NCBI GenBank assembly: GCA_014529385.2
Contig: CM043942.1
Location: forward strand, 62,763,184 to 62,827,183
DNA length: 64,000 bases
DNA from: Adiantum capillus-veneris
Taxonomy: Eukaryota; Streptophyta; Polypodiopsida; Polypodiales; Pteridaceae
Direction of reading: 5' to 3'
Below the pieces are notes generated by a model that worked only from the letters and a program-made list of their open reading frames with translations, did no database searches and was not told the origin of the DNA. Below are positions 1-11,192 of the stretch, in pieces. The position numbers and the translations under genes are program-made. The stretch's first letter is position 1, and the number at the start of each line of letters is the position of its first letter.

Positions 1-40
1 GACGGTTAGAGATGGCGTGAGCAAGAAAGAGATGACGGGA

Positions 41-43
<3 letters not shown>

Positions 44-92
<49 letters not shown>
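44..92. repeat. (GA)n microsatellite
   Basis: Nearly perfect GA dinucleotide tract of about 48 bases. Similar GA/TC tracts recur throughout the window, often beside or inside transposable elements. Confidence 0.95.
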
Positions 93-94
<2 letters not shown>

Positions 95-811
95 TTGATC
101 ATGCCTCCTGGCACTTCCCTCAAGGTGACTCTTCATGGCTCCCATAAACCTTAGTGTAAAGCATAGGGAGTGGTGCACTTTACCGTTCAACACCTGGCAT
201 AGTCCGGTGGTAAAAAGATTTTTCAAAGACAAAAACTTTTGACTTGATACCCACAACCCCTTTTTCCAAAAACTCAATGCTCATAGAATACCATGATGCA
301 AAGTGCAGTGCCTGGAGTCTACTCCAAGGTACACATATATACCATGATAGACCATGAAACACCTCCCTTTTCCCCCCAAGCATTTAGAAAATGCAAAGCA
401 CAGTGCCTAGAACTTAATCCAAGATGCACAAATACACTCCCTAAAGCTATACATTTCATTACAATCACCAAACCAGGTATGGTGTGCCTTCTCACCAAAA
501 GTGTGAATACAAGTGCACCATTTATTGGCAACTAGGAACCCATCAAGTAAATCAACATCCATGAGAGCTCATACCTGACAAACTTGTAGAACCATAAAGT
601 AATGAGAAAATCTCCACTCCATTGAGTAGATTCCATCTTTGAGCCAATCACTTCAAAATAAGCTTCATTGTTTTGCAAACAAAGATCAAAATTCATCAAT
701 GAAAAATCCTTTGCTTTGACAAACACTTCTTAAAAAAGATTGTGAGCTTTGGTGCAATTTGTAAAGCTATGCTTTCAACAAGCATTGAAATTCAAAAACA
801 TTAGCTCCATG
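93..811. other. intergenic, no gene seen
   Basis: AT-rich sequence with only short open frames and no recognisable domain on either strand. A stretch near 190-260 vaguely resembles degenerate tRNA-derived SINE sequence but lacks clear A and B boxes, so it is not called. Confidence 0.5.
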
Positions 812-2361
812 TTATTTGTGCAAAGAGAAACTCCATTCCTTGATAAATTTTTGGACTTCAAGAAACCAAACATGATCTCCTTCTAGGTTTACAATGAGAA
901 AAAGCCATAATATCTTTGCATCATCATGCACAAAAATAAACATTAATTTGCTTAAAATCACATCATCATCACATTTCCTAGCATGGATAAGCATACAAGC
1001 CCCATCGTGCTTTACATAGGCACCAATTGTGTAGATAAATACACATATCCCATCACACAACATTGCCTCAAGCAAACATTCATTTAGCATAGCATCAGTT
1101 TGTGAAATAGGTTGCTTCACACACATCACAAGTTGTTTCTCAGGTTTGGACATTTCATCAAAAAGAACTTCATTTTGGTTAGTTGCCATTTCAACATCTT
1201 GAGCAACACAAAAATCTTCTCCTAGTGCAAGAGAATTCACAAAAGCATTGATCACATCATTTTCTTTGTGCAAGAAGTGAAAGTTCATCATTTTCATCAT
1301 GAGCTGTCTTCAATGTTTCATCAAAAAGCTCATCAAAGCATTCATTTACTTTAGAGTTGCAAACATTATTTTTCTTGATCTATCTCATGATAATCAACAA
1401 ACAAGTCCATGTCATCATCATCATTTACGACATCAAAACTATGTAATTCACGATCAAAAATCGATGAAATCTGACCCACAATGCTTTGGTTATTGGTGCA
1501 AGATGTGAGTATAGAGCTACTCGGGGACTCTCCTTGGCTTGTTTTGCTTATAGGGTCCTCTCTCTTCACTCCAATCTCGATCCCATTCCTACCATTCCCA
1601 TGTTCATCATGGTCGTCATCATTTTCATCCCCTTCTTTGGCTACAACATGCCAGGCTCTCAACAGATTCTTTAGAAACCTTTTTTTTCCAAGCAACTTAT
1701 GCAAATGCTTTGCATTTCCTTGCAACTCCTTTAGCAAATTCAATTGCCTATAAGTTTGAGATGTATTATCACCATGCTTATAAAACCACAAATATGCTTT
1801 TTCCAATGCATGAACGAAAACGTCTACCCATGCTTTTGGTTTATGCAATTTTTTGTGTATAATGTCACGTTAGAGAATATAATATTGCTCCAAAAGAGTT
1901 AATGTGCAATGCCGAGCTTTATGGTCATTGATGAGCGCATTGTGTCGATGGCTTATTGCGACACTTTTCCCATCTGTGATCACTTCACCCGCAAAAAATA
2001 CAAGGTGACTTCCATTTTTTTCCCATGCTATAATTTTATATCAATGATATACTACAAATCGCGTAACATCCATAAAAATATCTTCTATCATCATGTCGAT
2101 GATAAGCTTTGTAGCAAAAGACTTTTCAAGCAATGCTCTATTAACAAGATTTTTGTCAAATGCAAAAGAACATAGTATCTGTGTATTCAAGTGTGAATGC
2201 ACTCCATGTAAGCATTTAATTTTCTCAAAATAGCTTTTAGGCTTTAACTCGTGACACAAGCTGTAGCATGAGGGAGAAGAAATAGCACGAAGAAGCGTAG
2301 CGTAGAGAAAGGTGCATTCAAACTTTGCTAAATCGCTACTTCTTTTAGATCTCGAAAGCAT
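812..2361 (-). pseudogene. decayed unrecognised ORF cluster
   Basis: Three successive minus-strand open frames (2361-2041, 1848-1366 and 1300-812) read in one direction and are separated by single stops or frameshifts, suggesting one eroded coding region. The frame between the first two stays open for about 55 codons before a stop near 1865. The middle frame has a basic, Leu/Lys-rich helical segment followed by a low-complexity Asp/Glu/His/Asn stretch around codons 72-85 and a short Asp run around codon 143. No retroelement motif (zinc knuckle, D-S/T-G, YxDD, integrase) was found. It could be an eroded transposon accessory protein or a host pseudogene; I do not recognise the family. Confidence 0.35.
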
Positions 2362-2522
2362 AACACTTAGTTGTATTCAAACTCCTTTTGAACAAATGCA
2401 ATAGTAGCCAAAAGGCATATATACTTTTTCAAAGAACATTATAAATCCAAGTTTCACATAGGTAAAGCATTTGTAATTTCCTATATAGCCAAAATGGATG
2501 TAATAATGAGATCATGCAAAAT

Positions 2523-2785
2523 CTCACGATGTTGGTTACAATTTTTTAGCTTTCTTTTGCTTGTTCTTATAGGATTTAAACTTTTCATCTCTCTCTTTCT
2601 CTCTCTCTCACACTTTGATTAATTTAAAAATAAACTATCCTAATGTAAGGTGACTCACGATGTTGGTTACATTTTTTAGCTTTCTTTTGCTTGTTCTTAT
2701 AGCATTTAAACTTTTCATCTCTCTCTCTCTCTCTCTCTCATGCTTTGATTAATTTAAAAATAAACTATCCTCATATAAGGTGACT
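2523..2785. repeat. 131-bp tandem duplication with TC tracts
   Basis: Two direct copies with a period of 131 bases. Each begins at CTCACGATGTTGGTTAC, contains a TC tract and ends near a shared AATTTAAAAATAAACTATCC block. The copies differ by a few substitutions and the TC tract length. No coding sequence is associated. Confidence 0.85.
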
Positions 2786-4360
2786 GCCGCATCATTCCAT
2801 CTGCCAATGCACAAAGTCATCAACGGCCCAGCTTGAAGAAGTGAAAGAGTTTCACATTTGTTTTTAATAAAAACAATAAGGTTTTGATACACTGTAAAAG
2901 TGAAAGAAGAGGCTCTCCTTCTACACAAATTCACCATCATTAGCATCTCTATCTTCTCAACCGTAGGATAATCTGCCATGCCCAAAGGACTTGAGCATCT
3001 TCTCTTCCCTTCTTATGAGACTCTTACAAGATTGCGACCCCTAGTGTATGCAACAACTTGGCTTCGCTCATGCGCCTTCCTTTAACCCGTCCATTGTAAT
3101 CATGTCGAAGCCTCTCCACTACCTTGTGGAGTTGTCTCACCCCTATTAGGTGGTGCTCTTTTTTGCAAAATTTGAACAAAGTGAAATCCCAGTGTGCACC
3201 TGCTTGAGCACGCACCCCACAAGGTACCCCCTTCAAGGGCTCATTGGGTTTTTGGCTGGTACAACCAATAACTTTGACACAACGGTGTCGGCTAGGAAAG
3301 GTGAATATGAGGGTCCATATTCATTGGATTTGGTTGGCCAAGGAAAGGACCGGTCGGATGGTATGGTATTTTGCACCTCAGCAGGTCACCAACTGGTTAG
3401 CCAAAGAGAGAATAGGGCATTTACAACCCCGCCAAATCTCATGAAAAAGCAAGGTTTTTTGTCCGCCTACCCTAAAAAGTAGCGAGATTTTTGTTTTATT
3501 GTGGTAGTGTTGACTTAGAAGACATTGAAAAGACATAGCTGTCGAGCAGTAGCCTCTTATTGTGACGGGTTGATTTCATGCCCCTCTTCCATAGCTGTTG
3601 ACTAACCCTATTTGTAGTAATCAATGCGGCATCCTGTGGGAACCAGGAAGACACGACCAAGCTCAAAGTCTAAAAGCATTATTACCTGAAGTAAGAAGGT
3701 CAACCTTCTTCATTTTGACCAGTGACTATAAACAAAACCCTTAAAGAAACTCTTTAAATATCAAAACTCTACCGCACCGAGACGGACTCTTTGTGAGAAT
3801 TTTTTGAGGACCTCGGACTCTTTCAAAGTCCTCGTATTGAGTTTTCAGGGCGAATTGCAAAAGAGGAGACAATTATTAGCGAGGACTTCGTGGGCAAGAG
3901 CAAGACAGGTGATGAAGATCATGGAGGTACTACCGACATGAAGGGTAAAGATGGGGCCGAGGTGATTGCAAAGGCGTTGAATGTAAGCAGTGATTCTTCT
4001 AGAACGAAGATGAAGTACCCTCTAATTGCCAAACAAGGAAAATTGTCAAAATACCCCTCTAATTTGTGGAAATTCCCAAAATACCCCTCAAATTCTAAAA
4101 ATTCCCAGAATACCCTTGTGTCTATTTTGGTTAGATTGTTCAAAATTTTTCAAGCTTTATTCCTTTTTGACAATTGAGATCCGTTTTTGAGTGCTTAGCA
4201 CGTAATCTGTCAAAAGGCAATTATGTCAAAAGGTAAAAAGAAGCAACTCACTCACTCTCAGAGTCTCAGGCGGCTTTGTTCAACAAATTTTTAAAGTCCT
4301 CTCTCTCTCTCTCTCAAAAAAAAAAAAAAAAAAAACTTCGGCGCGCGCACTCTTTTAGAG

Positions 4361-4364
<4 letters not shown>
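2786..4364. other. intergenic, no convincing gene
   Basis: About 1.6 kb without a recognisable domain. An open frame of 110 codons at 3150-3482 (+) overlaps other frames of similar length and shows no motif, so it is treated as chance. The stretch at about 4029-4120 repeats a short unit of the form AATTYCCAAAATACCCCTC three to four times, a degenerate mini-repeat. Confidence 0.45.

Positions 4365-4444
<80 letters not shown>
4365..4444. repeat. compound (TA)n(GA)n microsatellite
   Basis: About 42 bases of TA directly followed by about 38 bases of GA with one interruption. A poly-A run precedes it at about 4317-4335. Confidence 0.95.
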
Positions 4445-4448
<4 letters not shown>

Positions 4449-5138
4449 TCACATGCTTTAGATTTTAATGATTGAGCAAGTCCTTTGTCCCAGTACGGTC
4501 TCAATGGCTTCTCTCCATCCCTGCCGACACAGCAAGTTTCAAACAAATGTAGACTCGATACTAGAGTCTCGTAAACTGTGTGAAAGTTGTTTACTGCAAA
4601 GTGATTAAACAAGAGCAAATGAGAAAGGCCTTTGTCCCATTATGGTTTCAATGGCTTTTGTCAGTCGTCCGAAAGTAGTATCCGTGTTGACATGGTGGAT
4701 TTAGACTCGATTTTATTTAGATATTAGCTTTATCCATTTTGTTTCAACCATTCCAAATCTTCCCTATCGACGCGGCCAATTTCATACGGCTTTCACCAGG
4801 CTGAAAAAAGACCAAACCTTCAAGACTTTTAAAAGGAAAAGAGTACGGTGCCACGATTGAGTTAACCTTTTGGGATGCCTTGGAGAGTAAAAGATTAGAA
4901 GGCCTGTAGATGGTAGGAGTAGAGCAACAACACGAGCAGGTATGACATTAATCAAGTGGCATAGGAGCAAGTTAAGGAACTGGGAGGAGAGTTTGGCAAA
5001 GATGGCCAAGCTTTTTTTTTTAAGGTGGAGCTGCACCATTGACAGTGAGGAGAATAGGATGGTCAGACTAGCAAGTGTGTCTTCAATCGTGCACACCCAA
5101 TTTCAGCTCGCATGTTTTTCTAGCTGTTTTTAGCTCCA
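4445..5138. other. intergenic, no gene seen
   Basis: About 700 bases with no domain. A short duplicated phrase (tcctttgtcccagtacggtc, then ctttgtcccattatggtttc) occurs at about 4480 and 4630, with similar wording around it, suggesting an old local duplication. Confidence 0.45.
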
Positions 5139-5185
5139 CTTGCTTGCGCGACCCGCCTACCGGCGGGTTTCGCTCGCTCTTACTA
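5139..5185 (-). mobile_element. Helitron-type 3' end
   Basis: Read on the minus strand, a GC-rich hairpin (perfect 6-bp stem, 4-base loop, at 5152-5167) is followed about 12 bases later by a CAAG terminus and a host T at 5138. Plant Helitrons end in a short hairpin followed by CTRR, normally with a host T next. This end has CAAG instead of CTAG. A copy with the shared upstream GTAAGAGCGAGCGA block and a proper CTAG|T end occurs at 19501, which supports a family. The element body would extend rightward, toward the PPR fragments. No 5' TC end was identified. Confidence 0.5.
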
Positions 5186-5258
5186 TGACACAAATTAAAT
5201 TTAATGATACTTGATTACATGATGTCATTTGTCGATTTATTCCACTCCATGTTGGGTG

Positions 5259-5260
<2 letters not shown>

Positions 5261-5312
<52 letters not shown>
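5261..5312. repeat. (GA)n microsatellite
   Basis: Perfect GA tract of 52 bases followed by a short G-rich run. Confidence 0.95.
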
Positions 5313-5318
<6 letters not shown>

Positions 5319-5429
5319 AGGGAGAAGATATTGTGCATTTTCATTTATGCTTGCAAACATTTCATACGGATTTTCCTTTCTCTCTACCTTCAATGAGAGA
5401 GAGAGAAGTGAAAAATCCCCAGACCTCCT

Positions 5430-5760
5430 TGGCCCTACCCAAGTTGGGCATATCCTACAATCAATGCACTCCTTGAGGCATATCCCACAATTAGTGCATG
5501 TCAATAGACGACATCTTGGACAGGAAGCTCCTAAAGTATGTTCTGTGCTTTATGAAGTGCACCACATTAGGCATACATGTCGACCAAGGTAGTGCAAAGC
5601 ATGATGACCAAGGTAGTGCCAAGCACAATATTTTGTTTCAACAACTACTGAGTAACAATATCATCCCGAATTCTTTTGTCCATATTACCATCTTGTCTAA
5701 TGCCACATGCCTTCAAGGTGCAAGTGTACCTGATCGCATTTGGAGAGATGCACTCTCTCT
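5430..5760 (-). pseudogene. PPR protein gene fragment 1
   Basis: Minus-strand fragment related to pentatricopeptide-repeat genes. The block CCCAAGTTGGGCATATCCT and the following 250 bases match the array at 5870-6575 and the fragment at 33355-33640. In the better-preserved relatives this segment encodes PPR motif text of the form MYAKCGS...VSWNALI. Here the frame is broken by stops and indels. A 17-base phrase around gaccaaggtagtgc is duplicated near 5580-5620. PLS-class PPR proteins act in organelle RNA editing and processing. This is a fragment with no start or downstream domains. Confidence 0.55.
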
Positions 5761-5869
5761 ACAAACGTTAAAAAAAGATCTTTCTCTTCCTTACCTAACC
5801 TTGTTGCATCGATGCACTCCTTGAGATAACATTGCATCATGAGAGATGCCCTCTCTCTGCATTAGCTCA

Positions 5870-6575
5870 AAACAACCTAGAGCGTATGCATTTCGATAGA
5901 CACCCTCGCTTAACAGCCGCTGAAAAATGCCAGGCCTTGCCCAAGTTGGGGCATATCTTGCAATCAATGCATTCCTTGAGACAACATTGCGTCCTGAGAG
6001 ATGCCCTCTCTCTGCATCAGCTAAAAACAGCCTACGGCGTATGTGATTGCATTTGGATAAACACCCTCGCTTCGCATCCGCTAAAAAACGCCCAGAGCTC
6101 CTTAGCCCTACCCAAGTTGGACATATCCTGCAATCAGTGCACTCCTTGAGACAACATTGCATCATGAGAGATGCCCTCTCTCTGCATGACCTAAAAACAG
6201 GCTACAACGTATGCGATTGCATTTGGATAGATACGCTCACTTCGCATCCGCTAAAAATGCCCAAAGCTCCTTGGTCCTGCCCAAGTTGGACATATCTTGC
6301 AATCAGTGCATTCCAAGAGACGACATCCGGAACAGTAAGCTCCTCAAGCACTTTTGGTGCTTTATGAAGTGAACCACATTTGGCATACATCTCGACCAAG
6401 GTAGTGCCAAGCACGACGTCGCATCTGCTGAAAATGGCGGAGAGGCGCTCCTTGGCCCTGCCCAAGTTGGTGGGCATATCCCGCAATGAGGCATGAGAAG
6501 TAGAGATCCTAGAATGCAACCACCACATTCGAAAGGGAAAGTGAAAAAAGCTAAAATGTAGCAGCGGGGACTCAA
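5870..6575 (-). pseudogene. PPR fragment array, ~170-bp unit
   Basis: Minus-strand tandem array of degenerate PPR segments. The best reading (about 6440-6230) contains the signature MYAKCGSLHKAPKVLEEL, then VVSWNALIARYVQLG, typical of plant PLS-type PPR motifs, which are organelle RNA-binding helical hairpins of about 31-36 residues. The landmark CCCAAGTTGG occurs at about 5940, 6110, 6283 and 6462, giving a unit of about 170 bases, longer than one motif. Each copy has stops or frameshifts, so none is functional. The block probably arose by local amplification of one captured fragment, and its orientation matches the Helitron-type end at 5139. Confidence 0.65.
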
Positions 6576-6762
6576 GAGCTCATTGGCCGTGGAGTTTCCA
6601 TGCTGAAGGGATCTGTTCGTGTAGGTTGAATTTTCTCATCACGTGTGACGTCTACGCTCTGCTTGGGCACAAAAGGGTTTGTTATGTAGATCTTTTAAAG
6701 CTGGTTCGACGGAATAGATGGCAAGTTCTTTATGTTAATCTCTGCAGTTGGGCACCATCTTA

Positions 6763-7046
6763 GGCAATGGTCACGCGAGGCTTAGTTATCAGTTATTTGA
6801 ACAAATAACTAAGCCTCATTCTTGGTCACACGCAGAAGGGAGCATTAAATGAGTTAATAAGCCTACACTTTGTAACTATGCCAATTTTGGCATAGTTGTG
6901 AAGCTCAAGGCATAGTTGGGAGGATGAATAAATAACTAAGCTTCGCGTGACCATGCAAGAGACTTAGTTATTCATTTAATGCTTTGTCTTTGCATAGTTG
7001 GCATAGTTATTAATAACTAATAACTAAGCCTCGTGTGACCATACCC
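6763..7046. mobile_element. Tourist/PIF-Harbinger-like MITE
   Basis: A 284-bp element with imperfect terminal inverted repeats of about 35 bases. The left end begins GGCAATGGTCACGCGAGGC and the right end reads inward as GGGTATGGTCACACGAGGC. It is flanked on both sides by TTA (6760-6762 and 7047-7049), the target-site duplication expected of PIF/Harbinger elements. Internally the sequence contains further inverted partial copies of the terminal repeat, so it can form a complex hairpin. There is no coding capacity; transposition would have needed a transposase in trans. Confidence 0.8.
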
Positions 7047-7049
7047 TTA

Positions 7050-7649
7050 CTCGCTGTGAAGGTTGTTGCATGGCAGAATTCAACGTGGTTTTGAGCGCCA
7101 AATTTCAGAAGGGTTGAGGGGGTACATAGCTCCTTGTCTGTCCGACTCTCTACCCATGTTGGGCATATCTTGCAATCAATGCATCCCACACTCTAGGCCT
7201 TTTCCACTTGTGCAATTGAGATTTCTTGAGAGGCCTTCCTTTGACCTCTTCCTCGGTCTGCTCTTGTCCAATTCAAAAGAACCCTTTGAAACCTACTCTA
7301 CTCACAAAGCCTATTAGGTTGTTCTTTAGCTTTTTTAGATGCAACCATGTCAAGACTTCGTGTGAATTTTTTCGAAGATGATGTCCAAGAACCTTGAGAA
7401 AACGGGGGCCAGGGCCTAAAATTAACACCTATTTTTTCCCGCAAAGTCTATTTTGTCTCTCAGAGTAGGTGCTTCAAATGTGATTTAACATGCTAGAATC
7501 TCGAAATTGCAATATATGACAAATTAAACTTACACTATATATGGCAAATTATGTAAGCTGATTGAATTACACAAAGGATACAAAAGGGGGCTTGGAAAAT
7601 TGCCTGTCAAAAGAAATTGTCACTGTCAACCCTTCCTTAGTTATTTAGT

Positions 7650-7653
<4 letters not shown>
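7050..7653. other. intergenic with short PPR remnant
   Basis: A short piece at about 7140-7190 carries the PPR-fragment landmark (CCCATGTTGGGCATATCTTGC). The rest shows no coding motif. Confidence 0.45.
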
Positions 7654-7692
<39 letters not shown>

Positions 7693-7854
7693 ACATTAAT
7701 GTGGGGTCTTGTCTAAGGTTAAGCTTGATCACAATCACAACGTTGACCAAAGCAAGGTTGCAGTGTTTTCGCCATGAAGGGGGGAGGGGAATTGGCGGCT
7801 CGACGATGGTAGTCTCTCTCTCTCTCTCTCTCTCTCTCTGATCACCATGTGATA

Positions 7855-8121
7855 CAGTGGGCCGCCTACCTCAAGGTGGTCAAGCATGGTCAGCAAGGGG
7901 CTTTCCCCCCACTTGGCAAGAGCAAGAGGTCGCGGCCACAGGAAGTAGTAGCCCCTGATGTGGAGATAAGAAAGGGTTGTTGTAAATAAGGATGCCTCCA
8001 TATTCAATGTAGTCTTTGCACCGTCCGCTACGTGATAGTCCTCGCTTGCATTGTCACAAATGTGAAGCTCCTCCAGGATACGGCCGCGGCAATAATTTTG
8101 GGCGATGAGTGTAAGAAGCAA
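7855..8121 (-). pseudogene. LRR-like coding fragment, copy 1
   Basis: Minus-strand open frame of about 89 codons, duplicated with few changes at 10629-10964. It contains leucine-spaced phrases (LEELHICDN, then LSYLHIRGYYFL, then LDHLEVGG) that resemble leucine-rich-repeat strands of plant NLR-type proteins. Copy 1 has a stop where copy 2 has Trp (TAG versus TGG, near 8127), so the copy 1 frame is shorter. No nucleotide-binding domain is present. LRR membership is an inference from leucine spacing only. Confidence 0.3.
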
Positions 8122-8256
8122 AAGCTAGCTTGATCTCAAAACTTTATCAAGATCAGTGAATTGCGAACCAATCCTAGAAGACCCCAAAGTGGGTGCGGTG
8201 CTGAGAAGGCCTCAATGCCAGGGTTGGTGAGGACGTCGAGAGGCGGGTTAAGAGGT

Positions 8257-8257
<1 letters not shown>

Positions 8258-8334
<77 letters not shown>
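8258..8334. repeat. (TC)n microsatellite
   Basis: Perfect CT/TC tract of 77 bases inside segmental-duplication copy 1. Long serine/leucine or arginine/glutamate open frames across it are artefacts of the dinucleotide. Confidence 0.97.
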
Positions 8335-8336
<2 letters not shown>

Positions 8337-8454
8337 CAACACTGGCAAGGACCCTGGATACGCATGTTTGAGCTGAGGCTGCGGGTGATTGTAGTACCTA
8401 GAGAGAGAGCAGCTATAGCTACACATTTCTCTCTCTCTCTCTCTATAGCTGCAC

Positions 8455-8455
<1 letters not shown>

Positions 8456-8506
<51 letters not shown>
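8456..8506. repeat. (TC)n microsatellite
   Basis: CT tract of 51 bases inside copy 1. It is bordered by a repeated ATAGCTGCAC phrase that also flanks the shorter TC tract just upstream. Confidence 0.95.
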
Positions 8507-8507
<1 letters not shown>

Positions 8508-10400
8508 GCTGCGCTCGCACTGTTCTCAGTGTTAGCAGATCAGCTGCAAAGCCACACTACCGGATGAAGTAAACTGTGCCACGTGGCCCCTGAATGTCTA
8601 TCTGCTTAATAGATAGTATAGATGGACAATTGCTTGCAAATTTGAGAAAGGAATCTTTGAAAATTCTAGGTAATAAAATTGGATACGATTAGTAGGTCTC
8701 AATTGAAACCCTATTCTTCTAAAAAATTCATCCCCTACGTTGTTCAACATCCGAATTTCTTGAAATTGAAAATACCAAAGAGAAAATGTGAGTGCTCTCG
8801 ACACTTGCTAGGTACTCAAGCACACAAATGATGAGAATCAAAATTGAACTCTATTATAGGGAAAAATTACAAATATTTTGATTGCTCAAATATGAATACA
8901 TTATTTCATAGTAATAGTCAAAACTCTTAACACAAGGACTTATATGAAAAGAACTTAACTATAGAAACAACAATGTTTATCTTTGCAAGTAAAGGAGGCC
9001 GGGACAGTTGAGGGCTACAATCACATCCATGCCTTTACCCACAAAGCTCCAAAAATCTGCTAAAAATTGTGTTGCTTTTTTTGAAATGGCATGCATTTTG
9101 CACAATGGAGCCACTGTGATAGAATTTTATGTATATTGGTTGTGCCCGTAGTCCTTTTTTAGAACTAGAGTTTAGGAACAAGAGTTCTTTCTTTAAATTT
9201 TGTGTACTTAGCGGACAACTCCCGTAAAGTAGGGCACTTGATAGTTTTTGGCCTTCCAAAGGAAAGAATGTGTGAAGTGGTATGTTTTTTTAACGTAAGT
9301 GAAAAATAATGATAAGGTCTTGATATGAATTGAGAGAGTAATGATCCATGGAGTTTGAGTTACATACGCATAATCAATACCATCGGCTAGAGCTACAAGC
9401 TAACCATTATCTTTTGGCACAAGAAAAACTTCAAACGTTCTGACTAATTTTTCATTCATTTGCTCAGATTTTTTCTCGCTCAAAAAATCTCGCTTGCCAC
9501 CCGATAGGACTCCATATGGCAAGTGTCAAAAAACCTATTAGTCGTTATCTATATTAGTTTAGCAACTATCCCTACATGATAAATGAAATAGCCAAAAAAT
9601 TTAAAATCAAAATATCATACCAAAGGGTCATTACCCCTTTGACAGGTAAGGAACAAATAATTGTTCTTTTACGTTATTCAATAAACCTTTCATCAAGTGA
9701 CCCCCTTTATATTTCCTAATAGCAAATCTTCCTCTCATACATTTGGAAATAGACACTTTGTTTTGTCGAGCCATCAATCCAAATCCACCAAGTTAACACC
9801 AAAAAAATTGCTATATTTTGTAAGAATCTTTATTTTTGTAAGAATTTACAACAAGACACGGTCAATACCTCTTTTAGGTAACAATATAATCTAAATCTAT
9901 TAAAGATGCACCAAAATAACTTGCCTATTTAGACAAGTCTTAATAAAAGTTTGGCCTTGTTTCTTATTCTCACCATTACGAGAATTTTTTAGAGTGGTAC
10001 AAAATGTTGTAATAGGTAATTCCTAAATTTAAGATAATCATGAAAACTTAAACCCCACTAGATAACTTCTTCTAATAATTTATTTTCCTCTAGCAATATG
10101 GACGACCAATTTATATTTCCTACTTGTGAATCTATTATTGCTCGCAAGTGAATGTGTTACAATTTATCACAAGAGCCCCCACGTCTTTTCCATAATAATT
10201 TTTCCTTACATTCATTCAACCAGAAAAACTATATAATGAGAAATGGAATCTAGAATACACTTTTAGAGTTCCTATGCTATGGTCGAAAGAGTAACACGCT
10301 GACCGTCAAGACCAAGTGTATCAAGCGGATTAAAGAAAAATGCATAGCTTGGCATTTATTACTCAAAGAAAGGTGGCCTAAAACACATATACTCTAAGGT

Positions 10401-10443
<43 letters not shown>

Positions 10444-10556
10444 TAATGTGGGGTCTTGTCTAAGGTTAAGCTTGATCACAATCACAACGTTGACCAAAGC
10501 AAGGTTGCAGTGTTTTCGCCATGAAGGGGGGAGGGGAATTGGCAGCTCGACGATGG

Positions 10557-10559
<3 letters not shown>

Positions 10560-10615
<56 letters not shown>
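10560..10615. repeat. (TC)n microsatellite
   Basis: Perfect TC tract of 56 bases. The equivalent tract in copy 1 (7814-7839) is about half as long, showing length change since duplication. Confidence 0.97.
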
Positions 10616-10617
<2 letters not shown>

Positions 10618-10628
10618 ATCACCATGTG

Positions 10629-10964
10629 ATACAGTGGGCCGCCTACCTCAAGGTGGTCAAGCATGGTCAGCAAGGGGCTTTCCCCCCACTTGGCAAGAGC
10701 AAGAGGTCGCATCCGCAGGAAGTAGTAGCCCCTGATGTGGAGATAACAAAGGGTTGTTGGAAATAAGGATGCCTCCATATTCAATGTAGTCTTTGCACCG
10801 TCCGCTACGTGATAGTCCTCGCTTGCATTGTCACAAATGTGAAGCTCCTCCAGGATACGGCCGCGGCAATAATTTTGGGCGATGAGTGTAAGAAGCAAAA
10901 GCCAGCTTGATCTCAAACCTTTATCAAGATTAGTGAATTGCGAACCAATCCCAGAAGACCCCAA
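10629..10964 (-). pseudogene. LRR-like coding fragment, copy 2
   Basis: Minus-strand open frame of about 112 codons matching the fragment at 7855-8121. It stays open further upstream because it keeps Trp where copy 1 has a stop. It shows the same leucine-spaced phrases. The presence of both copies inside a duplicated, microsatellite-bounded block argues for a fragment carried along rather than a functioning gene. Confidence 0.3.
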
Positions 10965-11101
10965 AGCGGGTGCGGTGTTGGGAAGGCCTCAATGCCAGGG
11001 TTGGTGAGGACGTCGAGAGGCGGGTTACGAGGTGCTCTCTCTCTCTCTCTGTCACCAACGCTGGCTAGGACCCTCTCTCTCTCTCTCTCTCTGTCGCCTA
11101 G

Positions 11102-11111
<10 letters not shown>

Positions 11112-11188
<77 letters not shown>
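11112..11188. repeat. (TC)n microsatellite
   Basis: CT tract of 77 bases, matching the tract at 8258-8334 of copy 1. Confidence 0.97.

Positions 11189-11192
<4 letters not shown>

Larger units (their letters stand above)
7654..10396. repeat. segmental duplication, copy 1
   Basis: First of two direct tandem copies of a ~2.75-kb unit. It opens with (GA)n, continues through several TC tracts, and ends at ...CACATATACTCTA. It aligns almost base for base with 10402-13251, with small indels. For example, copy 1 lacks about 20 bases present in copy 2 near 13120, and TC tract lengths differ. The right half is AT-rich with no recognised domain. Confidence 0.9.

Noticed and set aside
190-262. tRNA- or SINE-like sequence
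   Set aside because: Weak A-box resemblance without a clear B box or acceptor pairing.
5870-6300. Possible CRISPR-like array because of regularly spaced repeats
   Set aside because: Unit of ~170 bases encodes PPR text with no short repeat/unique spacer structure; plant context.
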